This document shows positions 30,378 to 39,230 of a stretch of DNA of 64,000 nt, piece by piece; position 1 is the first letter of the stretch; each line of letters opens with the position of its first letter. The position numbers were made by a program, and so were the translations under genes. Below the pieces are notes generated by a model. The model was not told where the DNA came from. It did no database searches and worked only from the letters and a program-made list of their open reading frames with translations. Source of the stretch: an uncultured Pirellulales bacterium (lineage in GTDB: Bacteria; Planctomycetota; Planctomycetia; Pirellulales; Thermoguttaceae). The stretch lies in contig CALLPE010000041.1 in assembly GCA_938015445.1 (NCBI GenBank), forward strand, positions 1 to 64,000, written 5' to 3'.

Positions 30378-31151
30378 TTAGGCAGCCTGACGCGAGGCGC
30401 CGGATGCAGCGCTGCTAGTGGTATGCTGCACGTATGCGTCGATCACCTGTTTGGGCGGTCCATCGGCTCGGATTCTGCCATGTTCCATCCACAGCGCCCG
30501 ATTGCACAGGGCTTGCAACGATGCCAAATCGTGGCTGACCAGCACCACCGCGTTGGCTGCTGAGATGAGGGATTGTATCCGTTGGCGTGCTTTGGCTTGA
30601 AAGGCCAGATCTCCGGCGGCCAGCACTTCGTCGATTATCAGGATGTCTGGCTCGATGGCCGTAGCGATCGAAAAACCCAGCCGCACGGTCATTCCTGTCG
30701 AGTAATACCGGACTGGCATGTTCAGAAACTCGCCCAGTTCGCTGAACTCGGCAATAGCGGCCATCCGCTGGCGGACAGTGCGGGGGGTTTCGCCCTGCAA
30801 GTAGCTGCGGAAGGCGATATTCTCCCAGCCGGTGGCATCAGGCTCGAAACCCAGTGTAATGTCGAACAGCGAGCTGATTCGTCCATAGACCCGCCGCTGG
30901 CCGCAAGTCGGCGGATACACCCCGGCCAGGAGCTTCAGCAGCGTGCTTTTGCCAGCCCCGTTAGGGCCGATGATGCCCAGGCGGTCTCCGGCACACAATC
31001 GCAGGTTGATGTCTTCCAGGGCCCTGACTTCCATCCGATTGCGTTTGGCGCGGCCCAGCAGCCCGCGAATTACGTACTCCTTCAAGCTGATCCGCCCCTG
31101 ACAGCGAACGCTGAAGACCAAGCCCACGTTTTCCAGTTCCAATAGGGTCAT
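30378..31151 (-). CDS. ABC transporter ATPase, Wzt/KpsT/TagH polysaccharide-export type
   Basis: The 257-residue ATPase pairs with the permease encoded just upstream on the same strand (132 bp gap). It has Walker A GPNGAGKST (about residues 69-77), the family segment GRISSLFDITLGFEPDATGW, signature YYSTGMTVRLGFSIA, Walker B ILIIDEVLAAGD and VSHD. Those features match exporters of O-antigen, teichoic acid or capsule. It lacks the C-terminal carbohydrate-binding extension of long Wzt proteins. ATG 31151 is preferred; a TTG at 31241 would add 30 residues with no homology-like character. No glycosyltransferase genes are adjacent. Confidence 0.9.
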   Translation of the reverse strand: MTLLELENVGLVFSVRCQGRISLKEYVIRGLLGRAKRNRMEVRALEDINLRLCAGDRLGIIGPNGAGKSTLLKLLAGVYPPTCGQRRVYGRISSLFDITLGFEPDATGWENIAFRSYLQGETPRTVRQRMAAIAEFSELGEFLNMPVRYYSTGMTVRLGFSIATAIEPDILIIDEVLAAGDLAFQAKARQRIQSLISAANAVVLVSHDLASLQALCNRALWMEHGRIRADGPPKQVIDAYVQHTTSSAASGASRQAA

Positions 31152-31283
31152 GGCGTACAGACGGCCGGTAGCCTGTGCTGGATGTTCGATTGCCAAGCCA
31201 GTTTGTTTCGATGCCAGTTTCCTGCTGGTGCTGCAAGACAAAAAACTATGCGGGCCGAAGTCTTTACAGAGGAAACCTCAACA

Positions 31284-32066
31284 CTACAGATAGAAAATCA
31301 GCCGCTGTTGCGCCCGCGCCAGCAGTGCTGCGGCGCAGACGACAACCGCCGTTGTGGCCGCTGCGGCGACCGCAAAGCTCTCCAGCGGCGCAATACGTGC
31401 TTCGCATATTGGCAGGCGCAGCATGTCGAGCATGGCGGCAATCGGGTTGAAATCCACCAGCCAAGCAAGCCTCCGCATTCGCAACATTTCCGGCGGATAG
31501 ATGATCGGCGTCAGATAGAACACGATCTGCAAGCCGACCTCCGTCAGGTGCTGCGTATCCTGGAACATCACGTTGACCAACCCGGCGCACGTGGCCACCG
31601 CCCACGCAAAAACGAACAACAGCGGCAGCGCGACCAACAAACTGGGAAGCGCCGGCAAGTTGGAAAATCCATGAAACAACCAAACCATCACCAGCAGAAC
31701 CGATAGTCCCAGGCAAAAGTGGACGGCGGCCCCCAGTACAGTCCGCAATGGGTAAATCGCTAATGGGGTAGGGCACTGCTTGATGTACGTCTCGCCCAAA
31801 AAGAAACACTGGCAACCTTGTACCGCTGCCGAGGTGATGAAATTCCACGTCAGCAGTCCGGCCAGCAGGAATGGGGCGTACGAGTACACATCGGCGCGGA
31901 ACAATTGGCTGAAGACCGTACACAGCACGGCTGTCATAGCGACCGGGTGCAGCAGCGACCAGCCGATCCCTATGACCGACCGACGATACCTGCTGCGCAA
32001 GTCGTTGCGTACAAGCGACAACCAGAAGTATCGCAAGCGCCAGATGTCGCTTAAATACGTAGTCAA
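31284..32066 (-). CDS. ABC-2 transporter permease, Wzm/KpsM type
   Basis: The 260-residue membrane protein has six hydrophobic segments, an amphipathic N terminus (WRLRYFWLSLVRNDLRSRYR) and ABC-2 family features such as SVIGIGWSLLHPVAM and QIVFYLTPIIYPPEML. With the downstream ATPase it should form a polysaccharide or glycolipid exporter. The start is taken as TTG at 32066 because GGGGAGAGG lies just 5' of it; TTG at 32093 is an alternative and no ATG fits. An unusual codon start is therefore likely. Confidence 0.87.
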   Translation of the reverse strand: MTTYLSDIWRLRYFWLSLVRNDLRSRYRRSVIGIGWSLLHPVAMTAVLCTVFSQLFRADVYSYAPFLLAGLLTWNFITSAAVQGCQCFFLGETYIKQCPTPLAIYPLRTVLGAAVHFCLGLSVLLVMVWLFHGFSNLPALPSLLVALPLLFVFAWAVATCAGLVNVMFQDTQHLTEVGLQIVFYLTPIIYPPEMLRMRRLAWLVDFNPIAAMLDMLRLPICEARIAPLESFAVAAAATTAVVVCAAALLARAQQRLIFYL

Positions 32067-32484
32067 CCGCCTCTCCCCTTTTTTTCCATACAACCCATGT
32101 TGCGCACACTAGCTATTCGCGACAGCTTTTTATGCCACTTCTTGTGCAGGGCAAGCTGCTGATTTCTATGCCGCTTGATCTTCCCAGTTCTACCGAGCAC
32201 TGAGAGGGCGCGGAGTATAGCAAGCTGCTTGCGCCAAAGACAACACCAATTACGGAAGCGCGGAGTTGTGAACATGGAACATCTGGGCAAATAAGGGAAT
32301 AGAAGTCCAGCTCGGTTAGGCCCCCAACTATTCTCCGGCACCCACCAATGGTATGCTACGATTCGTTGGCGGAAGCCCGATGAGTCGCCCCGACGTGCCG
32401 GGCTGCACAGCAAACAGCCGCGCTTGGTAGCGTCGTTACGTCGGCGACTGTCACACCGGCAACTGCAAGCGGCGAGAGACCACA
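32067..32484. other. Divergent intergenic region, nothing recognised
   Basis: The 418 bp lie between the polysaccharide exporter operon and the SHMT-like gene. No repeat, riboswitch-like fold or small gene was recognised. Confidence 0.4.
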
Positions 32485-33726
32485 ATGCGTTTACTTCGGT
32501 CACAGGACCCCGAGGTTTGGTCGGCTATCGAGCAAGAAGGCCGGCGGCAACGCGACCGGCTGGTGATGATAGCAAGCGAAAACTACGTCAGTCCTGCCGT
32601 GCTCCAAGCGGTGCAAAGCCCGCTGGGCGACACCGCCGCGCGGGGGTATCCCGGCCGCCGCGAACACGCCGGCTGCCAGTTCGCCGACGCCATAGAATCG
32701 CTTGCCTGCCGCCGCGCACGCCAGCTTTTCGGCGCCGAACACGTCAACGTTCAGCCGCACTCCGGAGCGCAGGCCAATCTGGCCGTGTATTTGGCCGCCG
32801 TTCAGCCCGGCGATGTGGTGCTGGGATTGGACCTCAGCAACGGCGGGCATTTGACACACGGGATGCAGTTGAACATCTCGGGCAAGACATACCACTTCTT
32901 TCACTATGGGGTCCGCCCAGACAATCACCGCATCGACCTCGACCAAGTGGCGGCGTTGGCCCGCCAGCATCGCCCCAAATTGATTATTGCTGGTGCCAGC
33001 GCTTATCCCCGCGAAATCCCTCACCCCCGGTTCGCCGAGATCGCCCGCGATTGCGGGGCGAAGCTCTGGGTCGATATGGCCCACTATGCGGGTCTGGTGG
33101 CCGGCGGAGTGCATCACAATCCGGCACCAATAGCCGATTACGTCAGCACCAGTACGCACAAGACGCTGCGCGGCCCCCGCGGCGGCATGATTTTGTGCAA
33201 AGCGCATTACGCCGAGCAGATTGACGAGGCCGTGTTTCCCGGCGTACAGGGCAGTCCCCTGATGCATGTTATCGCCGGCAAGGCCGTTTGCCTGGCCGAA
33301 GCGATGCAACCCGCCTTCCGTCAGTACGCCCAGCAGGTCGTCGATAACGCCAAACAACTGGCCGATGTGCTACTTTCCGGAGGGCTATCGCTAGTAAGCG
33401 GGGGAACCGACAACCATCTGATTCTGGTCGATGTTAGCCCGTTGGGCATCAGCGGTCAGCAAGCCGAAACCATCTTGGACCGCTGCGGCATTACGGCCAA
33501 CAAGAACGTGATCCCTTACGACCGGCGCCCGCGGACGGACCCGTCGGGCATTCGCTTCGGCACGCCCGCACTTACCAGCCGCGGCATGGGCCCCAGTCAA
33601 ATGCAGCAGATCGGCCGTTGGATCGTATCCCTACTTCGCTCACCCGACGATCAGAACCTGGCCCGGCGCATCGGCGGCGAAGTCGCAGAATTGTGCCAGG
33701 CGTTTCCAGTACCGAGCGATTGCTGA
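32485..33726 (+). CDS. glyA: Serine hydroxymethyltransferase homologue with altered active-site loop
   Basis: The 413-residue PLP enzyme aligns along its whole length with SHMT, which interconverts serine and glycine with tetrahydrofolate. PLP-site features are intact: SENY (31-34), QPHSGAQAN (90-98), VDMAH, the lysine in STHKTLRGPRGG and the carboxylate-binding Arg in SGIRFGTPALT. The loop that in E. coli reads TNKYAEGYPGKRYYGG is GDTAARGYPGRREHAG here (48-63). Counterparts of E. coli Tyr55, Glu57, Tyr64 and Tyr65 are therefore Ala51, Arg53, Glu60 and His61. These residues serve catalysis and folate binding, so the protein may be a folate-independent aldolase, a transaldolase or an inactive paralogue. 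The reading frame is clean across the region. Confidence 0.8.
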   Translation: MRLLRSQDPEVWSAIEQEGRRQRDRLVMIASENYVSPAVLQAVQSPLGDTAARGYPGRREHAGCQFADAIESLACRRARQLFGAEHVNVQPHSGAQANLAVYLAAVQPGDVVLGLDLSNGGHLTHGMQLNISGKTYHFFHYGVRPDNHRIDLDQVAALARQHRPKLIIAGASAYPREIPHPRFAEIARDCGAKLWVDMAHYAGLVAGGVHHNPAPIADYVSTSTHKTLRGPRGGMILCKAHYAEQIDEAVFPGVQGSPLMHVIAGKAVCLAEAMQPAFRQYAQQVVDNAKQLADVLLSGGLSLVSGGTDNHLILVDVSPLGISGQQAETILDRCGITANKNVIPYDRRPRTDPSGIRFGTPALTSRGMGPSQMQQIGRWIVSLLRSPDDQNLARRIGGEVAELCQAFPVPSDC

Positions 33727-33806
33727 CCGGAAGTGACAGCGCACGGAAAATCACGGCGGCAAAAGCCACCAGCAATTGTCCCACTCCCAAACCGATGCTT
33801 AGCTGC

Positions 33807-33827
33807 ACGGCTGGGCAAGCCAGCCGT
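33807..33827. terminator. Hairpin between convergent genes
   Basis: ACGGCTGG (33807-33814) and CCAGCCGT (33820-33827) form a perfect 8-bp GC-rich stem with a 5 nt loop, between the ends of the SHMT-like and ThiH-like genes. No T-run follows on either strand. Confidence 0.4.
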
Positions 33828-33959
33828 CCCAACCTACCGCTACCAGGGCCCGGATTATCTATCTTTGTCGCAGCGCGCAGTTGCGCTTCCAAGCCAGCGC
33901 ACGTGCGCACGGATAAGCCGATAAGCGCAAGCCGATGGGCTAGCACGTAGCGTACACCC

Positions 33960-35393
33960 TTATTGGGGATTGGTAGGTACCACGGCTGTAGGGGTTCCTG
34001 CCCCCGGGGTCCACACTGGCTGGAAGCCGTTATCGGTCAACCAGGCGGCTACTTCGGCTGGGCTACGGTTGTCGCACACCGGAAACTGCCCGCCACGTTG
34101 CTCCCAGCCCCCACAAGTCGACGCAAACCCTGCCGCAGCGGCCGGCCCGACAACACCGCTGGCTGCGGCCTCGCCGTTTTCGTATCCGCCCGGCACGGTC
34201 GAGCTGCCTGCACTAAGCTGCGTGATGCAAATTCTGGCCAATCGGTTGCGTAGCTCAGCCGGCTCGCGGGTAGAGAGCACCAGCTCGGCTTTGGGAAAGG
34301 CGATCCGCAGCGCGCAATACAGGCGGACGAACAGCTCGTCGCTAATTGCAAAAGGCGGTTGGAACCCGGCCGGCGCTTCGTATATCCGCGGTAAGCTGAA
34401 AGCGATGGTACAGTGGGGAAATCGCCGGGCGACATATCGGGCGTGGCGCATCATGGCCGCAAGGTCTTCGCGCGGATCGGCCAATCCCAGCAGGATGCCG
34501 AATCCCAATCGTTGCATCCCGCCTTCGGCAGCGCGCTCCAGACCTTCCAACCGCCAATCGTACGAACACTTAGTTCCCCGCGGATGATAAATCGCGTAAA
34601 GCTGTTCGTTGTAAGTTTCCTGGTAAAGCGTTACGCCACAGGCACCAGCGGCCGCTAGTTCTGCGTATGCCAGCGTGCCTTGCGGGGCAATTTCCACCGC
34701 TGTGGAAAACCCGCAATCGGCCAACCGACGGACCACCTGCGACAGATAGCCCACGTTGGTCAGCCGTGGATAATCGCCTGCCACCAGCAGAATATGCCGA
34801 ATGCCGCGCTGGCCCAGTATTTCAGCCTGGTGAACTGCTTCCTCGATACTCAGATGACGGCGCGGAATAGCGTTAGGAAACCGAAAGCCGCAATACACGC
34901 AATAGTTTACGCAGTGGCTGGATAGATACAGCGGGGCATACAGGAACATCCGCCGCCGGCCACCGATGGAAAAATGTGCCGCCGTAAGCGCCGCGGCCTT
35001 TGCCGTTACTTGATCCAAAGGCATGCGAGCATCCAGCGCGGCCAGGGCTTCGTGCAGCTCGGGCCAGTCGATGCCCGTGTGGCTGATCGCTTCTCGCGTC
35101 CAGCGCGGTGGGCGCTCGGCCAGGCCCAGCAGCCGGTTGGTCGCCAGGTCCAACACCTCAGCTAAACGCAAATCCATGCAATTGGCTTCACCGCGCCGCA
35201 AGTCGAGATGCTGATAGCGCCAGCGCTCCAAACGAATCGCCAGTACCCGACGCGCTTGCGGCTCGGCTTCGATCACGCCCGAGATTATTCGCCGGGCCAT
35301 CTCCAGCAACGGCAACCGGCGCGCGGCGTGGCCGTCAGTAGCGATCACCCATTCGGCCAGACAATCCGACGGTTGTTCTAGCAGCGTCCCCAT
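33960..35393 (-). CDS. thiH: ThiH-like radical SAM protein (2-iminoacetate synthase family)
   Basis: The 477-residue protein has the radical SAM cluster motif CVNYCVYC (C161, C165, C168) after YAPLYLSSH, as in ThiH and HydG, which cleave tyrosine to p-cresol and a glycyl fragment. The C-terminal signature ITQLSAGSSTVPGGY and the segment QFPVCDNRSPAEVAAWLTDN match ThiH. The HydG C-terminal cluster motif is absent, so thiazole synthesis is more likely than hydrogenase cofactor assembly. It is about 75 residues longer at the N terminus than E. coli ThiH; an in-frame ATG at residue 73 would give a normal length, so the start is uncertain. No other thiamine genes are adjacent. Confidence 0.82.
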   Translation of the reverse strand: MGTLLEQPSDCLAEWVIATDGHAARRLPLLEMARRIISGVIEAEPQARRVLAIRLERWRYQHLDLRRGEANCMDLRLAEVLDLATNRLLGLAERPPRWTREAISHTGIDWPELHEALAALDARMPLDQVTAKAAALTAAHFSIGGRRRMFLYAPLYLSSHCVNYCVYCGFRFPNAIPRRHLSIEEAVHQAEILGQRGIRHILLVAGDYPRLTNVGYLSQVVRRLADCGFSTAVEIAPQGTLAYAELAAAGACGVTLYQETYNEQLYAIYHPRGTKCSYDWRLEGLERAAEGGMQRLGFGILLGLADPREDLAAMMRHARYVARRFPHCTIAFSLPRIYEAPAGFQPPFAISDELFVRLYCALRIAFPKAELVLSTREPAELRNRLARICITQLSAGSSTVPGGYENGEAAASGVVGPAAAAGFASTCGGWEQRGGQFPVCDNRSPAEVAAWLTDNGFQPVWTPGAGTPTAVVPTNPQ

Positions 35394-35727
35394 ATATTGC
35401 TATATTATCACCGTCGCTAAAAGCGGAAAAGTCGATCGGCCGCTTGATAGCACCTGGCGGCACTTGTAACCTATAAGCTGCCGTCGGCAACCAAGCCGCG
35501 CACACAGCATCCCTCAAACTACCAGGCTGACCCGCACACGCGAACCAGCCGCCCCGGTCGATAGATGCTATTCGACCAAGCCGCCGGAAGAAGGGCGTGC
35601 GCCGGGCGACAAACGGGCTTCGTGGGCTTTGGTGGAACGGGCGAATTATTCGGTTTGGTTGCTCAAATCAGCTTGCGGTCGAACCACCCGGAACTCACCT
35701 GAACACTCCAACTCGAAGGCGACAAAC
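35394..35727. other. Divergent intergenic region
   Basis: The 334 bp lie between the ThiH-like and Gfo/Idh genes. A minus-strand TGATAATAT (extended -10-like, 35402-35410) lies only about 9 nt before the ThiH-like ATG, which would give a nearly leaderless mRNA if used. Nothing else was recognised. Confidence 0.35.
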
Positions 35728-37059
35728 ATGAGCAACAACCAACTGTCACGGCGACGGTTCTTGAAACGGGCCGGCGGTGCAGCGGCCGTCGGCGCTGCAT
35801 TGGGCACCCCGACGGTCGTACCAAGCAGAGTGCTGGCAGCAGCCGGCAAACCCGGCGCAAACGAGCGGCTGACCATTGGGCACATCGGCGTGGGCGGAAT
35901 GGGCACAGGTCACTTGAACGACATGGTAGGCCGGATGCGCCGGGGCGAGGTCAATGTGGCCGCCATCTGCGACGTCGACGACCGCCGGCTAGAGGCCGCC
36001 TCGAAGCTCGCCGGCCCACAGGCCGACGTGTACCGCGATTACCGGTACGTCATCACTCGCAAAGACATCGACGCGGTCGTCATCTCTACCCCCGATCACT
36101 GGCACGGCGTGCAGACCGTCCACGCCGCCGAGTGTGGCAAACACGTTTACGTGGAGAAACCGGCCTGCTGCACCATCGAAGAGGGCAAGGCCATGATCGC
36201 CGCAGCCCAGAAGAACAAAGTGGCCGTGCAAGTCGGTTCGCAGGGACGTTCGACCGCCGATGCTTATTACGCTTATCGCTATCTGGTCAATGGCAACATC
36301 GGTAAGGTTCACACAGTCGAGTGCTGGCATTATGCCAGTCCGGCCGATAACAATCCCGTTCCCGACAGCGATCCGCCACCGCATCTGGACTGGGACTTGT
36401 GGCTCGGCCCTTTGCGCTGGCGGCCGTTCAACCAGCGCTACCTGCACGGGGTGTTCCGGTGGTTGATGGAGTCGGGCGGCGGACAGATTCGCGACCGCGG
36501 CGCTCACGTGATGAGCTGCGCCAAATACTTCATGGAGGCCGACGCAGCCGGACCAGTCACCATCGAAGCCACCGGCACGGTGCCCATCAAGGGACTATGG
36601 GATAGCGCCATCGACATGAAAGTGGTCTATACCTTTAAGAATCCCGACTGGGTGCTGATCTGGCATCAGCCTGGCAAGCCCGTGCCAATGGAAAACGGCA
36701 AGATGCACGGTTATGGGGCGGTGTATTACGGCGACAAGGGGCAACTGGTCGTCTGGGGCGGCGACGGCGGCACATGGACCGAGTCCAAAGCCCGCGATTG
36801 GCAGCCGCCGCCGGGAGCCAAGGAAGTCTATCGCAGCCCTGGGCACAAAGAAGATTGGTTCCAGGGCATCCGCACCGGCAAGCCGACGATCATGAACATC
36901 GAAGCCGGGGTGGGCGTGGCGAATCTGTGTATATTGGGCAACCTGTCGCTGATCCTGGGCCGCAAGCTCCACTGGGACCAAGCTAAACAGGAAATCGTCG
37001 GCGACGACCAAGCCCAGCGGCTGATGAGCACGCCGCAGCGCTGGCCATACTGCTTGTAA
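35728..37059 (+). CDS. Tat-exported Gfo/Idh/MocA-family oxidoreductase
   Basis: The 443-residue protein starts at ATG 35728 (GAAGG upstream) with a twin-arginine signal RRRFLKRAGGAAAVGAALG, so it is exported folded, probably with its nicotinamide cofactor bound. The Rossmann domain follows with IGHIGVGGMGTGHL, VAAICDVDDRRLEAA and the family EKP motif in VYVEKPACCTIEEG. The C-terminal alpha/beta domain has the planctomycete-type segments GPLRWRPFNQRYLHGVFRWL and DRGAHVMSCAKYF. Such exported Gfo/Idh paralogues are a hallmark of Planctomycetota and are thought to act on sugars in the periplasm; the substrate is unknown. Confidence 0.93.
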   Translation: MSNNQLSRRRFLKRAGGAAAVGAALGTPTVVPSRVLAAAGKPGANERLTIGHIGVGGMGTGHLNDMVGRMRRGEVNVAAICDVDDRRLEAASKLAGPQADVYRDYRYVITRKDIDAVVISTPDHWHGVQTVHAAECGKHVYVEKPACCTIEEGKAMIAAAQKNKVAVQVGSQGRSTADAYYAYRYLVNGNIGKVHTVECWHYASPADNNPVPDSDPPPHLDWDLWLGPLRWRPFNQRYLHGVFRWLMESGGGQIRDRGAHVMSCAKYFMEADAAGPVTIEATGTVPIKGLWDSAIDMKVVYTFKNPDWVLIWHQPGKPVPMENGKMHGYGAVYYGDKGQLVVWGGDGGTWTESKARDWQPPPGAKEVYRSPGHKEDWFQGIRTGKPTIMNIEAGVGVANLCILGNLSLILGRKLHWDQAKQEIVGDDQAQRLMSTPQRWPYCL

Positions 37060-37104
37060 AAGCCGGCTACTTATAAGCGCTGGTCACCCTCAAGCAGTTT
37101 AGAG

Positions 37105-37148
37105 CGGCTTTATAAGCTGTTTGTAACGGCTTTATAAGCTGTTTGTAG
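37105..37148. repeat. 22 bp tandem duplication
   Basis: Two adjacent copies of CGGCTTTATAAGCTGTTTGT plus two bases (37105-37126 and 37127-37148) differ only at the last base. They lie between the Gfo/Idh and HEAT-repeat genes, 66 bp before the latter. Confidence 0.85.
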
Positions 37149-37214
37149 CGGTAAAATGTGCCACTTTGCGTGAGACGAAAACCGGCTGTCGCATACCTTT
37201 TAAGGAATATCGCC

Positions 37215-37802
37215 ATGGAACAATTGCAAACAATGACCGTCGAACAGCTAATAGCCAGGATCAAAGACACCGACGACCGACTGCGCGGCGAGGCCTGGCA
37301 AAACGCCGGGCCGGTGGGCGCGGCGGCCATCGAGCCGCTGGCCAAAGTTGCGGCCGATGCCGGCAGCGAGCTAGAGGTCGGGCGCTCGGCCAAACGGGCG
37401 ATGTGGAAGATCGTCCGCCACGTGGGACGCCCCGGCGCAGACGCCGAAAAAAAGCCGGTAGTCGCGGCGTTGTTATCGCTGCTGGGCGAAAACTGGCCAG
37501 CGGCGCTACGGCGCGATGTGCTGTGGATGCTCTCTGAGATCGCCGGAGAAGACGCGGTTCCCCGGATCGCCGAGCTGTTGAAACACACCGAATTGCGCGA
37601 GGACGCCCGCTGTTGCTTGCAGCGCATCCCCGGCCAAAAGGCGCTCGAAGCGCTCCGTGCGGCAATGGCTGCCGCTGAGGGCGATTTCCGCGCGGCCCTG
37701 GCCGAATCGCTTCGCGCCCGCGGAGTCGCTGTGCCCGATGTGCCCAGCAAGAAACTGGTCCCCACCAAGCAAACCAGCGTAAAACCGGTGGGCCGAACGT
37801 AG
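37215..37802 (+). CDS. HEAT-repeat protein
   Basis: The 195-residue all-helical protein starts at ATG 37215 after AAGGA. It contains about four HEAT-like helical repeats, for example GAAAIEPLAKVAADAGSELE, RDVLWMLSEIAGEDAVPRIA and REDARCCLQRIPGQKALEAL. Such repeats bind proteins or act as lyase scaffolds, but phycobilin lyase residues are not obvious. It lies 155 bp after the Gfo/Idh gene and 94 bp before the dehydrogenase gene on the same strand. The function is unknown. Confidence 0.75.
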   Translation: MEQLQTMTVEQLIARIKDTDDRLRGEAWQNAGPVGAAAIEPLAKVAADAGSELEVGRSAKRAMWKIVRHVGRPGADAEKKPVVAALLSLLGENWPAALRRDVLWMLSEIAGEDAVPRIAELLKHTELREDARCCLQRIPGQKALEALRAAMAAAEGDFRAALAESLRARGVAVPDVPSKKLVPTKQTSVKPVGRT

Positions 37803-37896
37803 CCGGGTTTTCGGCGTGCATTACGGTACGGCGCTAGCACGCCGCTGCCACTAGAATGTGCGGAGAAAATAGGCGATTTTTCTGGGAACCCTACAG

Positions 37897-38967
37897 GTGA
37901 GCAACAGCAAGACTTTGAAGATTGCGGTCATTGGCGGCGACGGCACCGGTCCGGAAGTGGTGGCCGAGGCGGTCAAAGTGCTCAAGGCGGTGGCCCCGCT
38001 AGAAGGCATCAGCTACCAGCTTCAGCAGTTCGATTACGGTGGCGAGCGCTACTTGCGCACCGGCGAAGTGCTGCCGGAAGGCGCACTGGACGAGTTGCGC
38101 AAGTTCGACGCCATTTTGCTGGGGGCCATTGGTCATCCGCAGGTGCCGCCGGGGATACTGGAGCGGGGCTTATTGCTGGAGTTGCGTTTCCGCTTCGACC
38201 AGTACATCAATCTCCGGCCCGTCAAGCTGTTTCCCGGCGTAGAAACTCCCCTTAAGGACAAAGGCCCAGAGGACATCGACTTCGTCGTAGTGCGCGAGAA
38301 CACCGAGGATTTGTACTGCGGGATGGGCGGGTTTCTGAAAAAGGGCACTGCCGACGAGGTGGCCACGCAAGTTGCCATCTACACCCGTAAAGGCTGCGAG
38401 CGGTGCATCCGCTGGGCCTTCGAGTACACTCGCAAACGCAATAAAAAACGGAAGCTGACACTGGTCGCCAAGACCAACGTGCTGACTTACGGACACGACC
38501 TGTGGTGGCGCACCTTCCAGGAGGTGGCCCAAGAGTACCCCGACATCCAAACCGACTACAATCACGTCGACGCCTGCTGCATGTGGATGGTCAAGAACCC
38601 GGAACAGTACGACGTGATCGTCACCACCAACATGTTCGGCGACATCATCACCGATTTGGCGGCGATCATCCAGGGCGGAATGGGCGTGGCAGCCGGCGGA
38701 AACATCAATCCCCAACCCGGCGGAACCAGCATGTTCGAACCGATGGGTGGCAGCGCCCCCAAGTACACTGGCCTGGGCGCGATCAACCCTATCGCCGCCA
38801 TTTGCGCCTGTGCCATGATGCTGGAACACGCCGGACATCAGCGTGCGGCCGACCGTATTCTCCATGCCGTGCAGGTTGTCACCGGCACGAAGATGAAAAG
38901 TCAAGCCGCTGGCAGAATGGGCTACACCACTTCCCAGGTAGGCGACCTGGTGTGCGAGGCTCTATAG
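37897..38967 (+). CDS. Isopropylmalate/isocitrate-type beta-decarboxylating dehydrogenase
   Basis: The 356-residue enzyme starts with GTG at 37897. It belongs to the family that oxidises 2-hydroxyacids (3-isopropylmalate, isocitrate, tartrate) with NAD(P) and Mg2+. Motifs are [11 protein letters not shown] near the N terminus, [35 protein letters not shown], catalytic lysine in [10 protein letters not shown], metal-binding aspartates in [14 protein letters not shown], and GSAPKYTG with [13 protein letters not shown] and overall length favour 3-isopropylmalate dehydrogenase (leucine synthesis), but the substrate-selecting residues cannot be judged securely, and no other leu genes are adjacent. 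Confidence 0.87.
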   Translation: MSNSKTLKIAVIGGDGTGPEVVAEAVKVLKAVAPLEGISYQLQQFDYGGERYLRTGEVLPEGALDELRKFDAILLGAIGHPQVPPGILERGLLLELRFRFDQYINLRPVKLFPGVETPLKDKGPEDIDFVVVRENTEDLYCGMGGFLKKGTADEVATQVAIYTRKGCERCIRWAFEYTRKRNKKRKLTLVAKTNVLTYGHDLWWRTFQEVAQEYPDIQTDYNHVDACCMWMVKNPEQYDVIVTTNMFGDIITDLAAIIQGGMGVAAGGNINPQPGGTSMFEPMGGSAPKYTGLGAINPIAAICACAMMLEHAGHQRAADRILHAVQVVTGTKMKSQAAGRMGYTTSQVGDLVCEAL

Positions 38968-39187
38968 CCCATCGGTTCGCCGCCAGCCGGACCAGCAACG
39001 GCTCTGCCGACTTGGCGCTAGTCATCTTGCAGACTGTAACGCGTGGCCACAGCTCGCTTCACGCTCGCCCACAATCCTTGCGGCGCATAGTTACCCTGCG
39101 AACAAAATCTCGCTAGACCACCTGGCCGGGAGTTGTGACGCTTCAATGAATATCCGGCTGACTCGTCCGGTGCCGCACTGCTAGCTC

Positions 39188-39230
39188 CAAAGGCAGCCTA
39201 CTGGCCGAGCAGTGTTATTTGCTGCCTTTG
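39188..39230 (-). terminator. Inverted repeat overlapping the TPR gene stop codon
   Basis: CAAAGGCAGC (39188-39197) and GCTGCCTTTG (39221-39230) are perfect 10-bp arms with a 23 nt loop that contains the TPR gene stop codon (39215-39217). It could terminate transcription or stabilise the mRNA end. Confidence 0.4.

Noticed and set aside
33960..35393. HydG (FeFe-hydrogenase maturase) as identity of the radical SAM gene
   Set aside because: Length is similar, but the C-terminal HydG cluster motif is missing and the ThiH C-terminal signatures are present; the hydrogenase here is [NiFe].
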